Part shown: in pieces, positions 34,601-47,280 of the stretch
Position numbering within the stretch: position 1 is the first letter of the stretch
Layout: the number at the start of each line of letters is the position of its first letter
DNA from: Panorpa germanica
Taxonomy: Eukaryota; Arthropoda; Insecta; Mecoptera; Panorpidae
Direction: 5' to 3'
Length of the DNA stretch: 64,000 bases
NCBI GenBank assembly: GCA_963678705.1
Contig: OY783204.1
Coordinates: 29,026,759-29,090,758 of the forward strand
Notes under the pieces: generated by a model
Database searches by the model: none
The model's input: only the letters and a program-made list of their open reading frames with translations
Told to the model about the DNA's origin: nothing
Made by a program: the position numbers and the translations under genes

Positions 34601-37600
34601 GTAAGTACAGTGTCCACCATTGCACTAATACTACGTTGAAATGTATCTATGTAGACACATGTTTCATGAATTATTAATTAAACTATTGCTAAACGACTTT
34701 ACAAAGTTAATTGCTCTATTAGGAGGACTGTAAATAAACACTGGACGAGATAACACCCAATACTTAAAGAGTAGTCCAATGTACGCGTGGAATATTCGAT
34801 CTACGTCTTTAAAAAAGGCGGGAAATTCAAATACTGTTAAATAAAATTATAAAATTGAGTTTCAAATTTAGAATTTTTAGAAATTAACAAGGTTTTTCTC
34901 ACAGATCTAAAGAACAGAAGCTACCAGAGCCGTATTAAAGTTCAAAGACTTGCAACCTCTCCAAAATTTATCTTAAATTCAAACCTTTCGCTAAACAGAA
35001 AGCGCTTAAAAGTTTCCAACTCCCAAAAACATAAATCTATAACCTATTCATTCAATCTAAATTCATCTAACCATAAAGGAAATCCCCTATATTGTAAACA
35101 CTTAATGGATATTCTCACGTATGCACCATTTATATATTTGTCAGTATCTAGTTCGATTCTAAAACGCCTACAGATGTTTGAACGCAACACATTTTACATC
35201 CATTACTATAAAGCAGGAGCGGCTTGGACAAGACTATTTACATATTTATAGCACAGTTTTATCATCTATTTTCAATCGTTATATTTTTCTTTTCAAATAG
35301 TATTAATAGCTGTTCAATGAATACAATTACATGCTGCTCGAAATTTACTATATATTTAGGCGAAACTGTGCAAAAATTAGCATAGGTACCCTTTCTTTTA
35401 GACAAACGTGTAAAGGATATATCTTAGGTAAATGCTTTTGTAGAAAAACTACACCAAAATTAATATTAAAGTATTAAAATTTAAAGCGAGGGTCAAGAGG
35501 ATTCTTTAAGGGTTGCAATTTGTCTTTGAAATAGGTTTGCAGTTGTTTCTTGTATTGCTTTTACATAAAATGGTTCTAGTCAGATGTAACATATAATGGT
35601 ATAAGTATTTTTACATATTCTTCAATAATAGTAAGCGGGCCGTTGGTTGGTTCCTTTTTGATAGCGCTATTAAAACAACAACGTTACATATTTTTAAAAG
35701 GTTGTTGCGTAATTCAAGAGAGTAAACTTTCCGTTTTTTTAAAGAGAAACCCGTTTTTTTATACATGGACTACGACGGCAGAAATGGCAGTAACAAAATC
35801 TAATAACTAAATTTTGTAGTATATTTGTCTATTGTTTGTGGTAACTCTACTTCACAAATTCATCGTTTGAGGGTCTATTAACTTTGAGTACGTCAATTGT
35901 TTGTTGATCTATGAAGTAACAAAGGTCCTTAAAAATTAGTCCAACGATGTGAACGTAGCAATCGCTTTGCTTGTTTAAACGTGGAACATTCATTTCTTAT
36001 AGCGGAGGTATGAAATTACATATCAGTCAATATGTCAAGCGCGTGAACATGAAAGAAAGTTTTTAGTGCCTTTATTTTACAATGCAAAGATCAATCTAAT
36101 AGAGTGAATACCTTTGAAACACATAATGCACTCTTATTCACGATGGAAATAACAAATATTTCACAAATCAATTTGCCAGAATAAATTGTCCCTATTTTTT
36201 ATTTGCCGGTAATATAATACACATAAAGAAAATTTGTTGATTTGTTAACTTTGTTTTTTTTTTCTTTTTTTTTTTTTGAGGGGAATAAATCAATTGCTAG
36301 CATCTTTCCTTTCTAACGACACCCCTTGACGTTTTCCACGTCTGTTTGCCGTTTTATGTTCAGCGATGTTTCACCATTTCGCTGTTTTGCCGTTTCGCAC
36401 TCCGACGTATCGACTCGTGGGGGGTCCTTGGGTCCTTGATACTGCGCGGGGTCAACGTGTTACAACCCTACCGCCCACATATCCTTGTCTACAGTGGCGT
36501 GAATATTACCGCGAACTCTTTAAGATACTTCATTCATAATTCTAGCGAACTCTATGACATAAATACATAAGGTTCATTTAAAAGAAACTAAAGCCACTCT
36601 CTGCATTATAATTTTAAAAAAATTACGTTATAAATTATAGAAATAGGGATTACCATCGCTGAAAATAAAATTTAAAGTGTTTCAAATGAGCCGATACCTT
36701 TTTGAAAGCCCGCCATTTTTGTTGTGTACGACTTTAATAGTTCATATTTAGCAAATATAGAGTGCAGACATTTACAATATTTTACTTTATCACACAATTC
36801 AGTAACATGTTTTAATTATAGAAAATATTGTCTTTACAAAAATAATTAAAAAGTGAAGAAATAGTTTTGGGTTTTAACGAATAAGATTATTGAATTGGAT
36901 GGCTCCAAAATTCATTTACAAGGATATTTTAATTACAAGTAGTGGCCTCTCATTTAGAACATATTGTTACAGAGCTACCCCTGTGTTTATTATATTATCT
37001 ACGCTACTGTTTCATGCACCGTACTGCGGCACGCCCCCTATTCGAGTATTAGACTTCTTCAACATTGTATACTGACGCTTTGTAACGAACTGGTCGATGT
37101 GGCGCTGTTACGGAATTTCCATGAACTAACATTTGACAGCTGTTTGTTTACAAACAGGACATATGATGAGAAAAGTCAAAAGTTAAGTTTTAAGAAAGCT
37201 TTAAGCTCTTCTCATATACGTTATATGTTAAAACTAGTATAAATATTGCTGGGAATTTAAATATTTTTTGTAATAACCCCATTACCTTGTACATGTAGCG
37301 TACACTAGTCCGCATGGAAGGCATGGAATTTATTGTATGACATTTGGAAGCAACGGGAAAGCGTATGCAGCTTTGTTACTTGTTATAGTCGTCTGCATGT
37401 TTAGGGCTATAAATATGTTACTAACACTTTTAAAACGTTCTCAACGTTACATAACCGATCTCAGTTGTTGTCTTAGTATATATGTGACCTTGTATAAATC
37501 CCCCCACTCGCGTACCAACTCTTAAATGTGTATATGACAAATCCAAATCGTTCGATATGACCAGCTGACGCTTACTTTAGAAATGCTCATATCTCGAAAA

Positions 37601-38300
37601 CTGTAAATGATATTTTGATGATTTCAATTTAGTTAGGTAGATGATATATGCGTCTATCTAAAATATTGGGTAGTGATACTGTGCAGCAGTAAGAGGCAGA
37701 GAAATAGCGCTTTTTTAAATTTAATATTCAACCTTTGAAAGCTAATTTTTTTCCACTTAAACAGTCAAAAATTATGGATAGAATCCAAGCTCCTTATTCT
37801 GATTAGCAATTATTTCATGTGTAATTATGTAGGGTGAAATTAGCTAATAAAATTCGTTTCAGCACTGTAAAATATTTATACAATTTTGGCAACATTTAAA
37901 ATAATATAACAATTTAATAAAACTTGTATAAAGCTCTGTTTCGAGCACGTAAAGTTTGCTTGGGGGGTTGGTAAAATGTTTCAGCTAAAGGTCAAAGTTG
38001 AGTTTATTTATTTTTTACAATAAACTTGTTTTGTTTAGTGTACCAACACTCGAGTGATAGGTTGTGTTGTATATTGTTTTACAGACCGAACAAAAATTTC
38101 GCTAATTTTATTTTAAAAATTGATTTAATGAACATTAACGAAAGACTTAATGAAGCATGTCTGAAACACACTCGGGATAATAAAATTATAACAATATATA
38201 AGTTCTATAATTCTATAAATCTTAAATTTGTGTTGTGTTTTTTAAATAATTACTAAAATGGCGCCAAAAATATTTACCCAGACACCATAATTATACAATT
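34601..38300. other. Non-coding stretch
   Basis: No gene supported. A modest CpG-rich patch occurs at about 36320-36500. Open frames at 36346-36570, 36964-37242 and 37337-37525 have no family features or splice context. Confidence 0.45.
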
Positions 38301-38339
38301 TAGTGTTGCCACTTTAGAATAAGGTAACATTTGTTCCTT

Positions 38340-38575
38340 TCGATAAACCCGTACGTTCGAAGCACCCAGCAGCACCCACGTCTATTAGGAAGCCCCTAAA
38401 AAAGTAATGGTGGGGGGATTCAGTTGAGGTGCGCGGACTGATGGGTGCAGTACCCGTATCGATCCCCGCCCGCACCCCCCGCAGCGCAATAACCATCCAA
38501 CCTCCACCCAAAAACACCCAGCACTGTAACCAGAGTACCACGGCAAGCTTCGTTGGTAGTACAGTCCACTTAATC
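38340..38575. other. GC-rich island, possibly tRNA-derived repeat
   Basis: An isolated GC-rich segment (for example gatccccgcccgcacccccc) in AT-rich DNA. On the minus strand GGGGATCGATACGGG weakly resembles a B box. Two overlapping ORFs here reflect low stop density in GC-rich sequence. Its identity is uncertain. Confidence 0.3.
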
Positions 38576-39930
38576 GAGAAATAAATCTAAAACATATGGT
38601 TCTTCGTTTCCCGCCAAAATATAACGTTGTTAAATATTTAGAATTGCTGCAATAATAAATCAACTCGGTCTGGTTGATGTGGGATATGTTTTATATAATT
38701 TAGACGTTATTTTGAATTCACTTTACATAAATAAAACGAAATTTTATTAAAAATGTAATATGTTTTATGTGAAATATACATGAAAAAACATAGCAATAAG
38801 AAATTTGACTTCACTTATCAAAAAGCACCACTACCAACAAAAAACGTGAAGTATTTCTAGTTCTAGTGCATAAGGATGCAGAGATACAAATATATTAAAA
38901 GATTTGAATTACAGTTTTTTATTTATCCAGGCTAAATGTGACGTAAATGCAAGAGAAAGGTGAGAAAGGGTTGAAGGAAAGAGAGAACACTATATAAACA
39001 CATTGAACAAACAGAGACAACTATAACAATTTTATGTTAAGGCATCCCCTAAACCCAATTTTAATTCCGCTATGAGTAGGAGCGAGAGGACATTATCCGT
39101 GCTCATGAGAGTGAGTGAGACATAAACGTTGATTACCGCCTGGTCAAGTTAGCAGGTAGGCATACGATCATTGTACATAGTAACACTACTCAATCTTACA
39201 CATTTTGTTCATCAGAAAATAACTGTTGTCTGTCGGCTCTGGGATCTCACTCTATAAGATTTTAGTTCAATACGCTTTTGACATTCCTGCTATTCCAGGC
39301 ATTTCTGCTTCCCTGTGACGTACGATATACAGTTACGTATACCAGAGTATGACGTCACAGTTCTAGGAGAACTCCTTAAGTTTCCATTACATCATCGTCA
39401 CAAATGATGGAAGCGTTTAACAAAATGTTACACAACTCTGTAAGTTGACTTAATTTCAACTTTCTCCTTGTGCAGCCACGGTGTATTGATTGATGGATTA
39501 GAATGGATATGTGATGACTACAGACACCACCGATGTACTGACAATGAACGCCATCTAATGAACGTTGGAGGTATTTACATAATGTGGAAGCATGTTAAGA
39601 AAATGTAAAGGATCGTAATACCTCTTCTGATAAAGACAATAGGAGCAGTCTAACCACCGGGAGTCTGACTCTTTTGCTTAAAATAAAATAATAATTCAGT
39701 TGATAACTGTTAGAAATATGTAGATATTTTATTAATGAACTAAAGGTAGCGACGAGACTGCTGCATTTTTAATTTTAACTGTGCTCTAACGGCTTGAATT
39801 CTCTTTGTCATATTTTCTGCGGGTAACACTTTCGACCAAACCCGGCATTCTATACGGAGATTAGGATGCGAGTAAAATCTAGTTAAAAATGAGTTTTTCT
39901 CAAAGATGTGCTCTCGCCGTCCTTGAAAGT
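38576..39930. other. Non-coding stretch
   Basis: No gene or clear repeat seen. Confidence 0.45.
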
Positions 39931-40330
39931 ATGCAATATGATTACTTATTCTTTCTTACAAGCAAAACCCTAAAATTTTAAGCCACTTATGAGGTTTGTA
40001 GCTACAAAGCTTCCATTCTATCTACAGTAAATTTGTTACAGATTGATTCCAATGTACCCAATTTAATTTTTGTAATTATTGTGTAATGAGGCACTTGAAA
40101 TTTATTATTGGTTGTGAAAATATATCGTAATGTAGAAATTAAAGAAGGGGCGATGTGATAATTAGAAAGTCCGGTATGAAACTTTGAAGAAAATTGAATT
40201 TTGTTTATTTGTGTAATAACTGAGAAACATACACTTGGAACCAACCAATGCAATATGATTACTTATCCTTTGTTACAGGCAAAACCATAATGAAAATTTT
40301 GAGCCAATTCCGAGATTTGTAGCTACAAAC
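39931..40330. repeat. Nested repeat: an inverted dispersed repeat between two direct repeats
   Basis: The segments 39931-40011 and 40249-40330 are direct repeats of about 80 bp (gcaatatgattacttat and ggtttgtagctacaaa-type ends). Between them, 40012-40200 is the inverted counterpart of 28005-28186. This may be a single composite element with repeated ends or one repeat inserted in another. Confidence 0.7.
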
Positions 40331-41808
40331 CTAAGGAAGATATGAATTTTTTTCTGAGGGCCTACACAAAAACTGTAAAATCGTTTTTTACGAAATAGGT
40401 TTTTCAAATCTGCGACCGTTCTAACTCAAAAACGGTTGTAGCGATTGATTTGAAATGTATGCCACATATTAAGGTCGTTTGAAGGTTTAAAAAAATATGA
40501 CACGCTCATAGATATATATCTTAAATTATTAATATTTTAATATTTCAAAAATAGATTTAATAAGCTATACTTGTACTACGAGTGTTAAAAATATGCACTC
40601 GTTTAACTTGATAAAAATGGACTTCAATTCACTACTACTACAATGAAGTCTACGCTATATAACATACGACATTATATGCTTTATTTCCTTAACGTAGACC
40701 ATCTACGAAACCAGCTACGTCATTCAGATAAACATTTCGAAATATTAATAAAACTATTACATAACATATGAAAGTATTTTTTTATTAAAATGCACAAAAG
40801 CTTGCTTTAAAAATACCTCCCCCGAATGCAAAGCGCGCGCCCCACGCAGATTACACGCCGTCGGTGATCGATATCTAACAGCGCCAGGCAATTATAAAAC
40901 ACATTTCACTTGTTGAATTTAGAATGCAGGAAAAGTCTACAACGGCGTCGTTACAATGTTTACGAGATAATAAAACGGTTGATTGACAGCTTTCATAAAG
41001 CTTAAAAAGCTCAAATTAATAACGTTACATGATTGTGTATACGTTGATATTTATCAGTTGTTTATAATAAATAAAGTGAGTATTAGGACTGATTTATTGA
41101 TTAAAATACGAGAATTATAGAAAGATAACATATGTTGTAATTTTAAAATGATCAGATTTAGCTACGATGACCAATTTCCTTAAATAATGAAATATATTTA
41201 GTTTTTATAAGCTAAAACCTGGACAATTTATTTTACGTGTGAAATAAAGATCTGCAGTAGCTAAAAATAAACATAAAAGTATCTTTCCCGCGGAAAATAA
41301 ACTCGTATATACATTGAGAACTATTTCTGTAGTAATCTACGACGTACGAAACTGCAGACGTGTATTATACTTTTATATTCATTACCAAAACAAAAGAATG
41401 CCACGTGGACAGGTCTGAGACTATCGAAAGAAAAACATTGTATAAGAAGAAAAGAGATAGTTATAAATAAAGATAGAGATAGCGATAATATAATAGAGAG
41501 AACACTATCTGAAATATTATTCACACACTCTTAAAGAAGAGCTCTACGGAATACTACGGCGGGTTTATCGTAGCGTCTAGCTCTACGAGATTGTTCTACG
41601 ATAAAGTAAAAGCCTACGGAACGTAGATATCTACGAGCTACGGGAATTGAGCGAGCTTTAGTATGTCTCACGTTTTGTTTCTTATTGATTACTCATGTAG
41701 GTAGGTTCGTTCGAAGTGCTATGACACAAATTTAATTCTATTTGGTACAATATTCTGTTACGTTGAATTTTACGTAATTTTATATTAATATAACAGCATA
41801 AATCTTAC
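40331..41808. other. Non-coding stretch; CTACG-rich clusters; possible 3' region of the HMG-box gene
   Basis: The HMG-box gene must continue beyond 41809 on the minus strand, but I could not identify its next exon here. Two clusters of CTACG-like pentamers occur, at about 40635-40735 and 41538-41650. Confidence 0.4.
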
Positions 41809-42165
41809 CAGGATATTTCTTTTTATGTTCATTTGCTAGTTTTTGAGCTATTTGGTAATATTTTCGCTTTCCTTCAACAGACAAATTTTTCCACATCAGT
41901 CCCAGCCTATAGAAACGTTCAAATATTATAATTCAAAGATGTTACTTAAGAAATTCTAAATAAACAATTAAAAATACCTAACACTGATTTCCTTATTAAC
42001 TTCAGAAGGAAATTTATCAGCTGTTTTTTTCCGCATTTCTTTTGCAAAAACCATGAAAGCATTTTGAGGTCGCGATATTTTTGTATTACTTAAATTTATT
42101 TTTATAGGTGCTACTTTCTTTTTTTGTGGAGGTCCTAAAATATTCATTGAATTAACTTTCAACAT
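41809..42165 (-). CDS. HMG-box (Sox-like) protein, 5' part
   Basis: Two exons are traced, 41978-42165 and 41809-41906, joined in phase 2 across GT-AG. From MLKVNSMNILGPPQKKK the protein leads at about residue 30 into an HMG box: RPQNAFMVFAKEMRKK, NKEISVRLGLMWKNLS, then KRKYYQIAQKLANEHKKKYP. RPxNAFMVF, the EIS(x)RLGxxW core and the HKKKYP end are diagnostic of the SRY/Sox/MATA class of DNA-bending HMG boxes. It departs from typical Sox proteins (no MxWSRxxRRK). The last exon seen ends with a donor (CCTG|GTAAGA), so the C-terminus lies in exon(s) not found. The ATG lies one base after the stop of the gene upstream. I chose it because the frame is closed by a TAA about 35 bases further upstream. 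Confidence 0.75.
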
Positions 42166-42166
42166 T

Positions 42167-42778
42167 TTATAAAGTATTATTTTCAATTGGTTTGTAAATT
42201 ACAGCGCCTGAACTATCGGCATCTAATATTACTATGTTTGGTTTGAGTTCTTGCTAATGTGAAATATTTAAAAACTTTGAATGTCAGAAACGGTGATAAA
42301 TGAATAATTATTATCAACGTGATAAATATTACACACCTGGTTCTCTTCCCCTAACAACAAAACAATATTTCTTTTCTGACGATACTTCATTTGCGTCATT
42401 CGAAGCATTTGTTATGCGAACGTTAAATCCACTGGGAAGTCCAGCCAAGGTATGTTTCTTGATTTTGATCTTGAATTGATTATGCTTTTCAGGTAACTTT
42501 TCAATATCTATTTTAAAGATATTCTTTTTTATTAAGCCACACACTTTATTTGTTAATTCATTATTTGCAATAAATAATAATATTAACTACGTTAAAAATC
42601 GGAACCATTGCGCTAAGATGAAGTTGAGAGAGTTCTTTTCAGTTACAGTAGTTCCTTATAATTTTAACAGATTCTCTTACTTACTTTCACAAACTACACC
42701 TTTGAACAAATCAACTGATGTGTGTGTAGCGCAGTTTGATGTCATATCCGGCGTAAATGTCTTATCCAAATCTGTCAT
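42167..42778 (-). CDS. Small protein of unknown function (three exons)
   Basis: The exons are 42685-42778 (ATG), 42335-42543 and 42167-42253 (TAA), and together encode 129 residues. The junctions keep the frame: exon 1 ends in phase 1 and supplies the A of the Met that opens exon 2, and exon 2 ends at GGT|GTGTAA in phase 0. The middle is basic and hydrophobic in alternation (FKIKIKKHTLAGLPSGFNVR, then KKYCFVVRGREPG). The last exon reads QELKPNIVILDADSSGAVIY. The acceptor of exon 2 lacks a good pyrimidine tract and the GTGTAA donor is weak, so the model is moderate. I do not recognise the family. It starts 432 bases downstream of the parkin stop on the same strand and abuts the HMG-box ORF. 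Confidence 0.6.
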
Positions 42779-43137
42779 TTCAATGTAAAATATATTATTA
42801 AACTTATAAAATATGAAAATAATTCTATAATGATTGTTAAATCATTATTAGAAATATAAATGCTGACGTTTGTCATTGTTTTTTTATTTAGTCTTGGATT
42901 AGGTTGATTATAAAAACAAAAAAAATTCACGATGTGAAACTTAAAAGGCGACTCTTACACATCTAAAACTTTCTTTGTGATTTTATAATACCAATAAAAA
43001 TACTTTACACATCGTATTTCAGATATATAAAAGATGGTTTATAATAATATTATCATAATCATACTTATTAAGTAGTTGTGTAAGATATATATACAAGATT
43101 ATTATGATAATAAAACTATTTCTATAAAAACATAACT

Positions 43138-43143
43138 TTTATT
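43138..43143 (-). terminator. Polyadenylation signal of parkin
   Basis: AATAAA on the minus strand, about 65 bases past the parkin stop codon. Confidence 0.55.
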
Positions 43144-43209
43144 TTTCTAATTACACATGTACAAAACAAATCACAAATCATTTATCATATTAAATCAATG
43201 ATAAATTTA

Positions 43210-45105
43210 TCAAAACCAATGTTCACTCATACAGTCACGAGTCCAGGAGGTCTGGCACACCCAACACCAATCAAATTGACAACGTGTGCAATACATATGC
43301 ATACATCCCCCTGGAAGAAAATATAATTTAAATATAAACATTATATTTAAATTAGTTAATTAAATAATATTTACCATCTCTTTGTATTGGTGTTCTGCAT
43401 TTTGGACAAGGTTTAGTAATAACCTTAATTGTTACTTTGGAAGCTTCATCCCATCGCGCCCCTTCTGCTCTTTGAGGATCCACTCTATATTGACACGATC
43501 CTTCTAAATTTGGTGCCTGTTCTAAATCAGTTAAACATTCCCCGATGTGATAGCCTTGAAGACATAATCGGCAGAACACAAACTACAAAATGAATTTATA
43601 TTGAAAGTTATTTTATTTTAAACGTGAAGATATTAAATAATATAAAGCATATTACCTCACATCCACTACATCTAATTTTATTACAGTCTGCATCTGGTAG
43701 AATTCCCATTCCGCATCCTGGTTGTGGACACAAAACACCACCTGCCTGCAAAACGTATTCTTCGGTGGCAAATCTTTGGTATCTGTCATACTTTTAAAAA
43801 CAAAAACTGTATTAAAAGTATCAAAATTTGCGTGTGACATTCTAAAAGATATACCTGTTCGTTTGTTAATAATCTAAAATGATGAACTTCTTCTATAAAT
43901 GAGCCTTCACATCCTGCTGGACAAGGTAAGGTGTACCCTAACTCGGGGTGTTCCAAAAATTGTCTGTCAGCTAATCTTGAACTGCAGTATAACCTGAAGC
44001 AATCTAAGCAAGTGACGTGGCCAGCTTCGCAAGGAAATACAAGAACAGGATCACTAAAATTTGAAATAAAGTTGTTAATATTATTACCAAATTCACAATA
44101 TTTTATTAAATGTAGTATATTACCTAATATCAGTACAAGCCAAGCAGGGAATTTGACGCAAATTGGTTTTTATTAAATTTAAAGGCACTGCTAAATCTTG
44201 CTCTCCATTAGTAGGATGTTCAGCACATTTGAAATAAAATTCAGCAAAAGGAGGACCTCCTTCTATATTCTAAGAAAAAGTAATATAGCAAGAAGATACT
44301 TGTTGGAACAGATTACCAAATTTGTATAAAAACTTACTACACATGGTTGCTCCAGGCTTTCACATTGGCCGGGTATTCGGTTAGGTTTTAAAACATCATC
44401 CCAATTCTGTGGATCACTAAGAACAGTAAAAGCACCTCCTCGACAAACACTGCATCGTACTCTCAGTTTTCCAGCACGTAGTCCACTACATGTGCCACAA
44501 TGAACGTAAAAATGTGCCCGAGATCGTTCGCGATCTATGGAATTATATAAATCTATTTACATATATTCGTACAGTATCACAATAGATTTAAACAGTTACA
44601 AACATCACCTTCTTCAGGAACATTTACTCTTTCTTGTGGACTTAACTGCAAGTCAACTAATGTTTCACATAATGGTTTTGAACCTTCTTCTGTCACTTCT
44701 TCAACTAGTGGACTACCTGGAGGAGTTTTTAATGGGGTTCTATGAGCCCTTACAGCATGAAGTATACTTTTTTGACCTAAATCACATTCCTAAAAATATG
44801 TTTTAAAATGTTTGCACTGCGTACATTTCAGAAGCAATAAAACTAACCTCTAATATTGTTGAGTCACACAATTCTTTTCCAGCAAATATGATTTTTACTT
44901 CTTCGGGCTGTAAACCTAATTGCGGGGCAACCAATTCTTTAACATTTTTTATATCCCATTTTGGATCTAAATCTACAGAAAGTGTATTCCCAGTATTTGT
45001 TTTTATATATATACTTAAATTATTAGTTAATGTTTTTTTTCCAAACGAAAGTAATTGCAACATATTATGAATAACACTTTTAAAAAAATTTATGATAAAA
45101 CTCAT
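43210..45105 (-). CDS. park: Parkin, RBR-type E3 ubiquitin ligase (complete)
   Basis: The eight exons are 44848-45105, 44609-44789, 44338-44534, 44124-44269, 43855-44053, 43656-43790, 43375-43582 and 43210-43310. All have GT-AG borders and compatible phases, giving 474 residues. Parkin ubiquitinates outer mitochondrial membrane proteins after PINK1 activation. An N-terminal extension of about 28 residues precedes the ubiquitin-like domain ([11 protein letters not shown] to about residue 105). The Ser in [12 protein letters not shown] sits where PINK1 phosphorylates human Ser65. Then follow a linker, RING0 ([20 protein letters not shown]), RING1 (CLACTD ... CLDCFRLYC), the in-between-RING domain ([13 protein letters not shown]) and RING2. 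In RING2, [19 protein letters not shown] carries the catalytic Cys (third residue), equivalent to human Cys431. The end HWF is the usual one. The gene is compact, with introns of tens to about 190 bases, and appears intact. Confidence 0.97.
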
Positions 45106-46517
45106 AATTTATCCCAGTAAGCTTAAATTTGTGTTAATTATTTACGTAACATATTTGAAAATTAATCTGACAATGACAATTTTGACATTTCTATAAAAAT
45201 AAATATTATTTTTATTTATTCTGTACAGATGGCAGCACAAAATATAAAGTCTTCATATTTCTGGGGTGTATTTAAATACTAAGTTCTAATAACAAAGGAA
45301 TTAGTTATAAGATTAGATTAATAAATTTATAAATATGTATTATATATTATATATATACAATTATTTAACATATATGCTAAGCATTAGCTCTTGATTAGAT
45401 TATTTAAAAGACTGCTGAAACATAACAAATTAGTATTAGTTAAAATGCGGAGTCTGCTTATTTTACTTATTAAGGACCCTTAAATTAAGATATACAATTT
45501 CAGTAAACAAATTAAATGATCTATATTAAATTAAACAATAACAATTATAACAGGTTTGATTGGTTTATTACTGGTTGATAGTTGATACCTAATGAGTTAC
45601 AAATATCTGCATTTAATTTGTCCCAGAGGAGGGGGCCCTTGAATAACAACAATATTGTCCTCGCTCTATGTATCTCACACGTTTTATTATTAGGTTTATG
45701 TATAATTGAATCTAATTCATTTCAAATAAAGTTGACTACACTTATTTCTTATTTTGAAATTCGATGTCATAGTTTTTTAAAAATTGTAATGATCTCATTT
45801 TTAGGGGTGGTATTTTAAATTAGCAATTGTAACATAGGCTAATATGTGTAAATTGGAGTTTTTATTTTTTTAAATGCCATTAAGATCCGTTTAATACTTA
45901 ACCGTACAAAATAGCTATTTTCATTTTTAATCTGTTATAATTCAGCGACTTAATAAAAAATAAATTGACATTTGAGGTCCTGGAAGCCATCTTTATTAAT
46001 ATATACTATGTCCAACTTAACAGAATTTAAGACATGGTCCCCAGGCGCATTTTTAAAAAGTTAATCAGAGATGGGCTTAGCTTTGAAGGATCTCAGATTA
46101 ATATATTCCTTATTGCCCTTTTATACATATTTAATTGTGTTTGACAACAATCATTCGAATAACTAACATGACTTAGAGTGTCTTTTGTACTATTTGAACA
46201 ATTTGCACAGCACTAGAAAGTGCATGATGCAAGCTTTTGGATACTTGCAGTAGAAGTGAAGGAATGGTTGACAGCGGCAATGTCGTAGGCTGTCTTACTG
46301 CTCATGGTGGCCATACATGTTCAATTGTCTGTTCTTATTTATTAGATTTATAAGTTATTTTTAATTGTTAATCCAGTTGCGATTTGAGATATGAACTGAC
46401 ACACTTAGAAAATGTTAATAGCTAAATTTATTGAATGATAGTATGGTATCTCTCTCATTATTCTACAATTATCAATGCCGGATTTAAATGAGGGAATATT
46501 GGACCTGGTTTAGGGAC
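45106..46517. other. Intergenic sequence upstream of parkin
   Basis: No TATA box is evident ahead of parkin and no other gene is seen. AT-rich. Confidence 0.5.
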
Positions 46518-46913
46518 AAAATCTGCTATATGTATTTATATATCAAAATATCAAATATTATTTACAGCTATTTCAAGGAACAATAAAATTCCAATATTAT
46601 GTCTGCCTTAGCAGGGTTAAATAAAATAGAAACTTATTATTCTTTGACTTGACTTGATTGTTTGACTAACAATAGCTACAGAACATTACCACAACACTGA
46701 CCTACTCAACAAATAACTGACGTTAAAATGCATTACACGTCATACAAATATGGCCGACCATTTCTAGCGCTAAAACTACAATTCAAAGTTTTAATTGCTA
46801 TATCTCCGTCAACATTTAAATATTTATTGAAATAGACACGCCAATACACATTTATTAACATCAATTTCAATCAACAATTAAAACATCGACCATTAAAAAA
46901 TGAGGACACAAGC
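46518..46913. mobile_element. Tc1/mariner-type MITE, truncated copy 3
   Basis: It matches the internal and right parts of the 12370-12939 element, from ctgctatatgtatttatata to tgaggacacaagc. The left third is missing and the right terminal repeat is cut after CAAGC. An inactive relic. Confidence 0.85.
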
Positions 46914-47280
46914 TGTCGTATTACATACGTTATCTATTTTTTATCAATACGTTAATGTGGCCCGTCCAAAAACAGAACGTCATTAATGTATATCTGTAAA
47001 ATTCAACTATATGCCAAATATCTATTTTAACTATTTAATTTTCAATATAACTTTATAATAGGTCCAATTTTGGTAAAACCAAAAATTTATTAAAATTGAA
47101 AAAGAAAAACGAATTCGATAAAAATCAATAATGCCAACATGATGTAACAATTCTTCCACCTTACACTATGAATAGCGAACATATGAGAGAAATGAGCAAT
47201 AAGCTAAACAAAGATTGCAAGATTTGTCTCCCGTCCTTGATGTATTTTTCTCCTGGTAACAGAATCTTGATGCTGTCCTA
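46914..47280. other. Non-coding spacer
   Basis: Flank between the truncated MITE and the cuticle-like gene promoter. No gene seen. Confidence 0.5.
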
